Shown: piece by piece, positions 45,882 to 53,342 of the stretch
How positions within the stretch are numbered: position 1 is the first letter of the stretch
Layout of the letters: every line of letters begins with the position of its first letter
Assembly: GCA_963766345.1 (NCBI GenBank)
Contig: CAVXZL010000008.1
Coordinates: 656,393 to 720,392, forward strand
Source of the DNA: DASVFB01 sp963766345
GTDB lineage: Bacteria; Actinomycetota; Thermoleophilia; Gaiellales; Gaiellaceae
Reading direction: 5' to 3'
DNA length: 64,000 nt
The notes under the pieces: model-generated
Seen by the model: the letters and a program-made list of their open reading frames with translations, nothing else
Database searches by the model: none
What the model was told of the DNA's origin: nothing
Position numbers and translations under genes: made by a program

Positions 45882-46429
45882 GCGGCCCGCAGGGACCGAT
45901 CGAGCCCGCGGTCGCCGCCGAGCGTCCGATCGATCCGAACGTGCGGATCGGTCACGTGCACCTGCGCACGGCCGACATCGACCGCGTCCGCGACTTCTAC
46001 GTCGGGATCCTCGGCTTCGACGTCATCCACGAAGCGCGCGACGTGCCGGGCTGGGGCACGACCGGCGACATCCTCTTCGTCTCGGCGGGCGGCTATCACC
46101 ATCACCTCGGCTTCAACACGTGGAAGTCGGCGGGCGGCGAGCCGCAGCCGGACGGCGTCGCGGGGCTCCATCACGTCGCCCTCAACTTCTCCTCGCGCGA
46201 GCACCTCGCAGAGGCCGTCGGCCGGCTCGTCGACGCCGGCGTTCCACTGCGGCAGCTGACCGATCACGGCACGCACCTCGCCGTGTACCTCAGCGACCCC
46301 GACGGGAACGACCTCGAGCTCGCGTGGGACCGGCCGTTCGAGGACTGGCGCCGCTACGGCGACGCCGACGCACCGGCGATCGACGCGCCGTTCGAGCTCG
46401 AGGACCTGCTCGGCAGCCGGCCGGGCTAA
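45878..46429 (+). CDS. VOC family protein, catechol 2,3-dioxygenase-like
   Basis: 183 residues with two glyoxalase-fold halves: IGHVHLRTADIDRVRDFYVG and GLHHVALNFSSREHLAEAVG. Metal ligands are the His of each half and the Glu of DLELAWDRP, as in CatE-type ring-cleaving dioxygenases. The substrate is not known. It is co-translated with the dehydrogenase, so both may act in one aromatic or aldehyde pathway. Ends overlap the convergent LigD gene. Confidence 0.85.
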   Translation: MSGPQGPIEPAVAAERPIDPNVRIGHVHLRTADIDRVRDFYVGILGFDVIHEARDVPGWGTTGDILFVSAGGYHHHLGFNTWKSAGGEPQPDGVAGLHHVALNFSSREHLAEAVGRLVDAGVPLRQLTDHGTHLAVYLSDPDGNDLELAWDRPFEDWRRYGDADAPAIDAPFELEDLLGSRPG

Positions 46430-47436
46430 CCGGCGTCTTTGCGAGCCCGGCTCGGCGCCACCCGCGGCGGCTCGTCCGGCTGCTTCGGGTAGACGGGCGG
46501 CCACGGAGCGTCCATGAGACCGGCGGCACGGTCCCGCTCGTGCAGCTCGAGCAGCGGCTCGAGCGACTGCGGCTCGTCGTCGATCCCGCTCCAAGGGTCG
46601 CCGACGGCAGTGACCCGCCCGGGCACGCTCGCGATCGTCAGCTCGTCCGGGTGCAGCGTCCCCACCTCGTCCCAGGTCAGCGGCGCCGATACCTGCGCGC
46701 CCGGCCTAGCACGTACCGACCACGCGCCGAACACCGTCTTGTGCGGCGCGTTCTGGTTGTAGTCGACGAAGACGCGCTGCCCGCGCTCCTCCTTCCACCA
46801 CGCGGCGGTGATCAGCTCGGGCCGGCGCCGTTCGAGCTCGCGCGCGGCCGCAACCGCCGCGGAACGCACCTGGTACGAGTCCCAGCGCGGCTCGAGCCTG
46901 ACGTAGACGTGCAGGCCGCGATTCCCCGTCGTCTTCGGGTGGCCGACGATCCCGAGCTCGTCGAGCAATGCGCGGAGCTCGGCGGCCGCGGCCCGGATGC
47001 CTTCGAAGTCGACGCCCGGCTGCGGGTCGAGGTCGAGGCGGAGCTCGTCGGCGACGTCGGGACGGTCGGCCCGGTACGGCCAGACGTGAAAGCCGAGGCA
47101 GGCGAGGTTCACCGCCCAGAGGACGTGCGCCATGTCGGCGAGGACGAGCGCGCGCGAGGTCGTACCGTTCGGCGTGCTGACGATCGTCGTCTCGAGCCAT
47201 TCGGGCGCCGACTCGGGCACGCGCTTCTGAAAGAAGGAGCTGCCCTCCGCGCCGCGGGGAAACCGTTGCATGAGCGTCGGCCGCCCGCGCACCGCGTTCA
47301 TGAGCGGCCCGGCGACCGCGAGGTAGTACTGCACGAGCTCGAGCTTCGTCTCGCCACGCTCCGAGAAGAAGACCTTGTCCGGGCTGGTGATCGCGAGCTC
47401 GCGCCCGTCGACCTCGAGCGTGTGCTCCTCGGCCAC
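46426..47436 (-). CDS. Stand-alone LigD-type primase-polymerase domain
   Basis: 336 residues of the archaeo-eukaryotic primase-like polymerase of bacterial end joining. Metal residues in LRLDLDPQPG, the helix GNRGLHVYV, and RVFVDYNQN; N-terminal ITSPDKVFFSE contacts the DNA end. No nuclease or ligase domain is fused and no Ku gene is in the window, so partners must lie elsewhere. GTG 47436 lies six bases after TACGGT (leaderless). Basic Pro-rich C-terminus. Confidence 0.9.
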   Translation of the reverse strand: MAEEHTLEVDGRELAITSPDKVFFSERGETKLELVQYYLAVAGPLMNAVRGRPTLMQRFPRGAEGSSFFQKRVPESAPEWLETTIVSTPNGTTSRALVLADMAHVLWAVNLACLGFHVWPYRADRPDVADELRLDLDPQPGVDFEGIRAAAAELRALLDELGIVGHPKTTGNRGLHVYVRLEPRWDSYQVRSAAVAAARELERRRPELITAAWWKEERGQRVFVDYNQNAPHKTVFGAWSVRARPGAQVSAPLTWDEVGTLHPDELTIASVPGRVTAVGDPWSGIDDEPQSLEPLLELHERDRAAGLMDAPWPPVYPKQPDEPPRVAPSRARKDAG

Positions 47437-47442
47437 GCCGCC

Positions 47443-47448
47443 ACCGTA
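47443..47448 (-). promoter_or_regulatory. Leaderless-type -10 box of the ligD polymerase gene
   Basis: TACGGT on the minus strand, six bases before GTG 47436. Confidence 0.65.
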
Positions 47449-47454
47449 CCGCGG

Positions 47455-48960
47455 CTACTCGGGCGCCGCGACCTCGTGCACCGGCGTCGGCATCGGTCCG
47501 CGCTGCCACACCTCGAGCAGCGACTCGACCTGCGCCTGCACCTTGCGCGTCGACAGGATGTAGAGGAGGTCGCCGGCTTCGACGACGGTGCTTCCACGCG
47601 GTGGGATGCCGACGTCGTCGCGGACGATCAGCATCACGATCGAGTCGGGCGGCAGGCCGAGCGCGAGAACGCGGCTGCCGACGGCGGCGTCGCTCCGGGC
47701 GACGCGGTACTCGAGGATCTCGCCGCCGAGCGCCTGCACGGCGCCCACCTCGACCGGCATCTCCGGGAAAGGTTTGCCCTCGCCGGAGAGGTGGAGGCGC
47801 TCGGCCAGCCGCTCGAGCGTCAGTCCCTGCACGAGCGCGGACACGATCACGACGAAGAAGACGGCGTTGAAGATCGTGTTGCTCGCGCCGATGCCCGCGG
47901 AGAGGGCGAAGGTCGCGAGCACGATCGGCACCGCGCCGCGCAGCCCCGCCCACGAGAGGAAGACGCGCTCACGCGCGTTGAAGTCGAAGCCGAGCGTCGA
48001 GACGAGGACCGCAAGCGGCCTCGCGACGAACACGAGCACGACGGCGAGCACGATCGCCTCGAATGCGACGGGCCCGAGCTGGCTCGGGAACACGAGCAGC
48101 CCGAGCACGATGAAGAGCACGACCTGAGCGAGGAAGGCGAGCCCCTCGTGAAAGGCCGTGATCGACCGGCCCAGCGGCATCGGCGTGTTGCCGAGGAACA
48201 GCGCCACGATGTACACGGCCAGGAACCCGCTCGCATGTGCGGCATCTGCGACGCCGTACGTGACCGCGGCGGTGGCGAGCGACGCGACGGGTGCGAACGG
48301 CGCGAGGTCGGTCGGCAGCCGCGGCAGCAGCCAGCGCGCGACGAGGCCGAGCGCGACGCCGATCAGCAGGCCGAGACCGAGCTGCCTGACGAGCAGGACG
48401 AGCAGGTCGCCGACGCCGTAGCCGGGCTTCTCGATCCACGCGATGAGGCCGAGCGTCAGTGCGACCGCCATCGGGTCGTTCGCGCCCGACTCGGCGTTCA
48501 GCAGCGCCGCGAGCCGCCGCCGCAGCGTCGTGAACCGCAGCGTCGCGAAGACCGCCGCGGCGTCGGTCGAGCCGACGACGGCGCCGAGCAGCAGCGCCTC
48601 GCTCGGCTTCAGGTCGAGGAGGTAGTACGCCGGCAGGGCGGTCACGGCCGCGGTGACGACGACGCCGAGGGTGCTGAGCACGAGCGCCGGAAGCGCGACG
48701 GGACGGATGTCGACCCAGTCGGTCGAGAGCCCGCCCTCGAACAGGATCGCGATCAGCGCGAGGATGCCGATCGAACGCGCGAGCTGGGCGTTGTCGAAGT
48801 AGATCCCGCCGAGCCCTTCCGAGCCCAGCAGCATCCCGAGCCCGAGGAAGGTGATCAGCAGCGGTAGCTGCAGCCGCCGCGACCCGACCGCGGCGAGCAA
48901 CGCGAGCACGAGGATGGCGCCGCCGAGCAGCAGCTGGTCCTCGATCACGAGCGCAGCCAC
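47455..48960 (-). CDS. K+/H+ antiporter, CPA1 type with TrkA-C domain (NhaP2-like)
   Basis: About 501 residues. Twelve or more helices with the CPA1 motifs GSTDAAAVFATLR and LNAESGANDPMAVAL (ion-binding acids), then SWAGLRGAVPIVLA. The cytoplasmic C-terminus from VEVGAVQALGGEILEY is a TrkA-C regulatory domain. GTG 48960 directly precedes the conserved VIEDQLLLGGAILV; the frame is open to ATG 49029, whose CATG is shared with the divergent hydrolase start. Confidence 0.9.
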   Translation of the reverse strand: MAALVIEDQLLLGGAILVLALLAAVGSRRLQLPLLITFLGLGMLLGSEGLGGIYFDNAQLARSIGILALIAILFEGGLSTDWVDIRPVALPALVLSTLGVVVTAAVTALPAYYLLDLKPSEALLLGAVVGSTDAAAVFATLRFTTLRRRLAALLNAESGANDPMAVALTLGLIAWIEKPGYGVGDLLVLLVRQLGLGLLIGVALGLVARWLLPRLPTDLAPFAPVASLATAAVTYGVADAAHASGFLAVYIVALFLGNTPMPLGRSITAFHEGLAFLAQVVLFIVLGLLVFPSQLGPVAFEAIVLAVVLVFVARPLAVLVSTLGFDFNARERVFLSWAGLRGAVPIVLATFALSAGIGASNTIFNAVFFVVIVSALVQGLTLERLAERLHLSGEGKPFPEMPVEVGAVQALGGEILEYRVARSDAAVGSRVLALGLPPDSIVMLIVRDDVGIPPRGSTVVEAGDLLYILSTRKVQAQVESLLEVWQRGPMPTPVHEVAAPE

Positions 48961-49027
48961 GAGCCTCAGCTTGCCGACCGCGGAGTTGCGCCGTCGCGCA
49001 GCGAGAGGCATTCTCGCGAGACGGGTC

Positions 49028-50047
49028 ATGCCTGCCGAGCTCCCGACAACGGGCTCCGCGCGTGCCAGTCGCGCCGCGTGGCCGTGGAAGCAGACGAAGC
49101 CGTGGACGGTGAGCTACCTCGCGTGGGATCACGTCACCGCGCGGCAGGCAATCGTCGTCCTGCCGCGTGCGTGGGGGCCGAAGCACCATCCGCATCCGTT
49201 GCCGCTCGTCATCTCGCCGCACGGCCGCAACAACTTCGCGCTGAACAACGCCCGCGGCTACTGGCAGAACCTCCCGGCCGCAGGCCCGTTCGCGCTCGTC
49301 TGTCCGGACGGGCTCGCGCGTGCGCACAGCGCGCAGACGACTCACGTCGACCTGCCGCCGAACCCCAGCCTCTTCACGTACGGAAACGTGGGTCACGTGC
49401 ACGACCTCGCGCGCATGCCGCAGATCGTCGAGGCGACACTGCCGTGGCTCGAGCTGCGGCGCGACCGCGTCTACGTCCTCGGCAGCAGCATGGGTGGCCA
49501 GGAGACACTGCTGCTCGCCGCGCGGTACCCGAGGGCGCTCGCGGGCGGCCACGGCAAGCTCGCGGGAGCGGCAGCCTTCGACGCCCCATGCGCACTCGCG
49601 GTTCAGTGCGGCTACCTCACGCATCACCGGCCCGGCGTCGCCGCGAACATGCTCGAAGAGGTCGGCACTCGACCTGCAAGCGTGCGCGGATGGAATCTCG
49701 ACGCGCGCTACTTCAACCGCAAGGCACGCGGTCAGAGAACGATCGGCTCGCTGCTCGCGCAGCTGCCGAAGGGACAGGCGGAGTGGAACGCGCGCAGCGC
49801 ACTCAGCTTCACCGGCAAGCTCGCGTCACTGCCGTTTCCGCTGCGGCTGTACTGGAGCACCGAGGACGTCGTCGTCGGCAACCAGGAACGCGACCAGACC
49901 GGAAAGCTCTACGCGGCAATCGAGTCGCACGCGCCGCACGCGAACGTGACGCCGATCCGCGGGCAGTGGGCGCACTCGCACGAGTTCTTCCCGGGCAAGC
50001 AGCTCGGCGCGGCGCTCACCGCGCTCGGGCTCGTCTCGCAGCTCTGA
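49028..50047 (+). CDS. Alpha/beta hydrolase (PHB depolymerase/feruloyl-esterase-like)
   Basis: 339 residues. LPLVISPHGRNN forms the oxyanion part, GSSMGGQETLLLAA is the nucleophile elbow, and LRLYWSTEDVVVG and HSHEFFPG supply the Asp and His. No signal peptide is evident at this start. Substrate unknown. ATG 49028 overlaps the possible antiporter start codon on the other strand (CATG at 49027-49030); a later start near the PWTVSYLAWDHVTA segment cannot be excluded. Confidence 0.78.
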   Translation: MPAELPTTGSARASRAAWPWKQTKPWTVSYLAWDHVTARQAIVVLPRAWGPKHHPHPLPLVISPHGRNNFALNNARGYWQNLPAAGPFALVCPDGLARAHSAQTTHVDLPPNPSLFTYGNVGHVHDLARMPQIVEATLPWLELRRDRVYVLGSSMGGQETLLLAARYPRALAGGHGKLAGAAAFDAPCALAVQCGYLTHHRPGVAANMLEEVGTRPASVRGWNLDARYFNRKARGQRTIGSLLAQLPKGQAEWNARSALSFTGKLASLPFPLRLYWSTEDVVVGNQERDQTGKLYAAIESHAPHANVTPIRGQWAHSHEFFPGKQLGAALTALGLVSQL

Positions 50048-50050
50048 CGG

Positions 50051-51016
50051 TCAGTTCGCGATCGTCAGGTCGACATCCAGCTTGACGCCGTTGCCGGCGA
50101 TGTCCCACGCGCGGACACGCAACCGGTAGCGGCCGTTCGCGAAGCGCGTCGTGTCCCAGTAGGGCTCGGGAAAGAGGCGGAACCAGTACATGCCGTCGCA
50201 GCGCACGGTGCGGTGAAGGCGGAGACAGCCGTTCGCGGGGAGGTTCTGGGCGGTCCCCGGTGCGAAGTGCTGGCCGACGGGAACCGACGGGTACTGATCC
50301 GAGCGGAAGATCTCTCTCCCGTCGACGACCTCGCCGCTTCCCAGGTGCAGGAGCTCGAACGCGAGGCGGAACGGATGATGCGGAGCGGCCAGCCACGGCA
50401 GGTCGGCGAACCAGCCGATGAATGACTGCGGGTCGTCTGCGTGCACGCGCACGTCGACGGTGCCGGCGAGCCGGTCCTTGTCGAGCCGGCGTCCCGCCGG
50501 CGGCAGGCGTACGACGTTGCCTCTCCGGCGAAGGCCCCAGTGCGGGCTCGCGGGCGTGTAGAAGCGGATCTCGTGGATCCGTGGGTCGGCGCGGTCGACG
50601 TACGGGTGGAGCTTCCCGTCTCGCCGTAAGGGGTTGATCCAGCGCCGGCGCCCGTCCGGCCCGACGGCGCGCTCGCCGAGGTGCACGTGCCACGTTCCCT
50701 CGCACGTCCACCCGATCGGCTGGCCCGCCTCGACGCGCTCGCCCGGCCGCACGAGTGCGTCGACGTGCTCGTAGCGAAACGGACCAACGTCGACGAGCCC
50801 GCGCACGCCCGGCCGGCTCGCCGCTTCGACGCGCCCGCCCTCGATTGCGTAGACGCGATGAGTTCGCGCGTGCGGCGCACCCGGCTCCGGACGGTCGTCG
50901 CGGACGGCGACGTCGACGCCGTTGTGGAACGTCGCACCGTGCACACGCTCGGGACGAGGGTCGAGAAACGACCCGCGGATCGGGTGCTGCTGGTCGTGCG
51001 GGCGGACGGGCCACAT
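50051..51016 (-). CDS. M23/LytM-like metallopeptidase-fold protein
   Basis: 321 residues. HNGVDVAV gives the H-x3-D zinc motif and TWHVHLGE the HxH of the LytM fold, with VYAIEGGRVEAA and GERVEAGQPIGW as the typical beta-roll. The second half (FELLHLGSG to the end) is a beta-sandwich-like part with RYRLRVRAWDIAGN. No signal peptide at this start, unusual for a wall hydrolase. Shares its control region with the DHA2 exporter. Confidence 0.75.
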   Translation of the reverse strand: MWPVRPHDQQHPIRGSFLDPRPERVHGATFHNGVDVAVRDDRPEPGAPHARTHRVYAIEGGRVEAASRPGVRGLVDVGPFRYEHVDALVRPGERVEAGQPIGWTCEGTWHVHLGERAVGPDGRRRWINPLRRDGKLHPYVDRADPRIHEIRFYTPASPHWGLRRRGNVVRLPPAGRRLDKDRLAGTVDVRVHADDPQSFIGWFADLPWLAAPHHPFRLAFELLHLGSGEVVDGREIFRSDQYPSVPVGQHFAPGTAQNLPANGCLRLHRTVRCDGMYWFRLFPEPYWDTTRFANGRYRLRVRAWDIAGNGVKLDVDLTIAN

Positions 51017-51037
51017 GGCACGCCGAAGTATTTCGAC

Positions 51038-51088
51038 TTGACATTGGACACCGTTGTCTGATTTATTACCTCAGACACCGACGTCCAA
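51038..51088. promoter_or_regulatory. Divergent promoter with large dyad operator
   Basis: Inverted repeat of 18-bp arms (51044-51061 and 51071-51088) matching at 15 of 18 positions, with nine bases between. On plus, TTGACA (51038-51043) and ATTTAT (51061-51066) are 17 bp apart, so the left arm exactly fills the -35/-10 spacer. On minus, TTGGAC and TAATAA serve the peptidase gene. The TetR protein at 52573 is the likely binder. Confidence 0.8.
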
Positions 51089-51106
51089 CTTAACGGGAGG
51101 CGCACC

Positions 51107-52573
51107 ATGCAGCACAGGAAGAGCCACAGCCACCGGCCTGACAGCTCGAGCGAAGGCGCGCCGAACAGCAAGAGCCTCGCGCTCCTGCTCGTGCTCCTCG
51201 TCGCCCAACTGATGGTGATCCTCGACATCACCGCCGTGAACATCGCGCTGCCGAACCTCGCGAGGGACCTGCAGCTCACGGGTTCCCAGATCAGCTGGAC
51301 GATCACGAGCTACTCGCTCGTCTTCGGAAGCCTCCTGCTCTTCGGCGGCCGGGCCGCCGACCTGCTCGGCCGTCGTCGCCTGTTCCTGACGGGTCTCGGC
51401 GTCTTCACCGTCTCCTCCCTTGCCTCCGCCGCAGCCGGTACCGCCGCCGCGCTCTTCGCGGCCCGCGCAGGACAGGGCCTCGGCGCCGCTCTGCTCTCGC
51501 CCGCTGCACTCTCGATCATCACGTCCTGCTTCCACGGTCACGCGAAGGCGAAGGCGCTCGCCGCGTGGGGCGCGGTCGGCGGCGCTGGTGCGGCGATCGG
51601 CGTCGTCGTCGGCGGGCTCCTGACGGAGGTCGCGGACTGGAGGATGATCTTCTTCGTCAACCTGCCCGTCGCCGTCGCGCTCGCCGTCACCGCGCTCCAC
51701 GTCATTCCGGCCGACACCGAGAAACCGCGCTGGCGCGGGCTCGATCTGCGCGGAGCCGCTCTCGCAACGACGAGCCTCGGCGCGATCGTCTACGCGATCA
51801 CCCAGGGTGCGAGCGCAGGCTGGACGTCCGTGCAGACGCTCGGGTTCGCGCTCGCCGGCACCGCCGGGCTCGCCGGCTTCGCGATCCTGGAGACGAAGAC
51901 CGAAAAGCCCTTGCTCAGGATCGACCGGCTCGCGGACCGCGCGGTCGGCGGCGGCCTCTTCCTGATGCTCGCCGCCGCGGGCTCGATCTTCGGTCTCTTC
52001 TTTCTCTGCTCGGTCTATCTCCAGAACGTCCTCGGCACGGGCCCGCTTCTGACCGGCCTCGCATTCATCCCGCTCGCGCTCGCGGCAGGCATCGGCGCCC
52101 ACGCAGCCGGGCACGTCGTCAGCCACCACGGCGTGCGCGCTCCGCTCGCCGCTGCGTTCGCGATCGCCGCCGTCGGGATGGCGCTCCTCGCCCACGTCGG
52201 CGAGAACGGCACCTACCTCCGCAACATCCTTCCGGGGATGCTCGTAGCCGGCTTCGGCCTCGGCATCGCCGTGGTCTCGGTCTCGATCGCGGTCCTGACC
52301 GGCGCTCGTGAGGAGGAGTCGGGGATGATCTCCGGCCTGAGCTCCACCGGCCACGAGATCGGTGGAACGATCGGGATCGCGGTCTTCTCGACCATCGCAG
52401 CGGGATCGGGCGCGCTCGGCGGCGCTCAGGCCGCCGCGGCGATCTCACACGCGTTCGTGGCGGCCGGGCTCCTGGCTAGCCTCGCGAGCATCACCGCCTT
52501 CTTCGTCCTCCCGCGGGCCGGGCACTTCCTCCCGAAGCTGCGCCTCAACCCCGCCGCGATGCCGGTTCACTGA
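51107..52573 (+). CDS. DHA2 family MFS multidrug exporter (EmrB/QacA type)
   Basis: 488 residues, fourteen helices. VILDITAVNIALPNLARDL is the DHA2 motif D1 and GGRAADLLGRRRLFLTG is motif A. Exports lipophilic drugs or dyes with proton exchange. ATG 51107 follows CGGGAGG. Its stop overlaps the tetR start (TGATGG), so pump and repressor are one unit under the dyad operator. Confidence 0.92.
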   Translation: MQHRKSHSHRPDSSSEGAPNSKSLALLLVLLVAQLMVILDITAVNIALPNLARDLQLTGSQISWTITSYSLVFGSLLLFGGRAADLLGRRRLFLTGLGVFTVSSLASAAAGTAAALFAARAGQGLGAALLSPAALSIITSCFHGHAKAKALAAWGAVGGAGAAIGVVVGGLLTEVADWRMIFFVNLPVAVALAVTALHVIPADTEKPRWRGLDLRGAALATTSLGAIVYAITQGASAGWTSVQTLGFALAGTAGLAGFAILETKTEKPLLRIDRLADRAVGGGLFLMLAAAGSIFGLFFLCSVYLQNVLGTGPLLTGLAFIPLALAAGIGAHAAGHVVSHHGVRAPLAAAFAIAAVGMALLAHVGENGTYLRNILPGMLVAGFGLGIAVVSVSIAVLTGAREEESGMISGLSSTGHEIGGTIGIAVFSTIAAGSGALGGAQAAAAISHAFVAAGLLASLASITAFFVLPRAGHFLPKLRLNPAAMPVH

Positions 52574-53175
52574 TGGCGGAGCAGACGACACCCGCAAAGA
52601 CGCAGAGGCGCCGCCGCGCGGATGCAGACCGCAGCGTCCAGGCGATTCTCGAAGCCGCGCTCGACGCGTTGGCGGGCGATCCCGATGCCAGCATGGCCGA
52701 GATCGCCCGCCGCGCGGGTGTCGTGAGGGCCACGATCTACGCCCACTTCCCGACCCGCGAGGCTCTGCTCGACACCGTCATGGAGCACGCCGTCGGCCGG
52801 GTCGCCGACGCGACGGCCGCGGCAGAGCCGACACGCGGCGAGCCCGTCGAGGCGCTCGAGCGAGTGCTCCGGGCGACCTGGCGGAGGCTCAGCCTGTTCC
52901 ATGCCCTGCTCGCGATCAATACGTCGCGGCTCTCCGCCGAGGAACTGCATCGTCGCCACCTGCCGGTGTTGACGCACTTCGCGCCGCTGATCGAACGAGG
53001 GCAGGACGCGGGCGTCTTCCGGAGCGACGTTCCCGTCACGTGGCACCTCGCCGTGATGCGCGCGATCGTCCACGCCGCGAGCGCGGAGCTGCAGAACGGC
53101 CGCCTCACCGAGGCGACCGTCGAGGAGACGATGCTGACGACGGTGCTCGCCGCGATCTCTGCACCGGGCCGGTGA
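52573..53175 (+). CDS. TetR family repressor
   Basis: 200 residues. Helix-turn-helix: ASMAEIARRAGVVRATIYAH followed by FPTREALLDTVM; the rest is a helical ligand domain. Basic N-terminal arm KTQRRRRADADR. It most likely represses its own operon and the peptidase by binding the dyad at 51044-51088, to be released by an export substrate. Confidence 0.92.
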   Translation: MAEQTTPAKTQRRRRADADRSVQAILEAALDALAGDPDASMAEIARRAGVVRATIYAHFPTREALLDTVMEHAVGRVADATAAAEPTRGEPVEALERVLRATWRRLSLFHALLAINTSRLSAEELHRRHLPVLTHFAPLIERGQDAGVFRSDVPVTWHLAVMRAIVHAASAELQNGRLTEATVEETMLTTVLAAISAPGR

Positions 53176-53246
53176 GCGCCTGCCGCGCCTGAACCACGTG
53201 CCCGCGGGACAACCGCGTGAGCACCGATTCGGTATTTCCAAACAAT

Positions 53247-53290
53247 ATTTGCAAAGCGCCCTTGCAAATGTCCGCCCACCCTGATAGACG
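53247..53290 (+). promoter_or_regulatory. Promoter and palindrome ahead of the secreted propeller gene
   Basis: ATTTGCAA (53247-53254) and TTGCAAAT (53262-53269) form a perfect 8-bp inverted repeat with seven bases between. The second half contains TTGCAA (53262-53267), a possible -35 box, with TAGACG 17 bases later (53285-53290). The patch is AT-rich against a 70% G+C background. A factor bound there would affect polymerase access. Confidence 0.55.
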
Positions 53291-53342
53291 CTCACCTATC
53301 GCGGATCCTCTGCGGTGTTGAGACGGATGCTAAGGGGGCAGA

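Noticed and set aside
46120..48867. Plus-strand open frame of about 915 codons
   Set aside because: Antisense to the LigD polymerase and the antiporter; highly charged shadow without recognisable domains.
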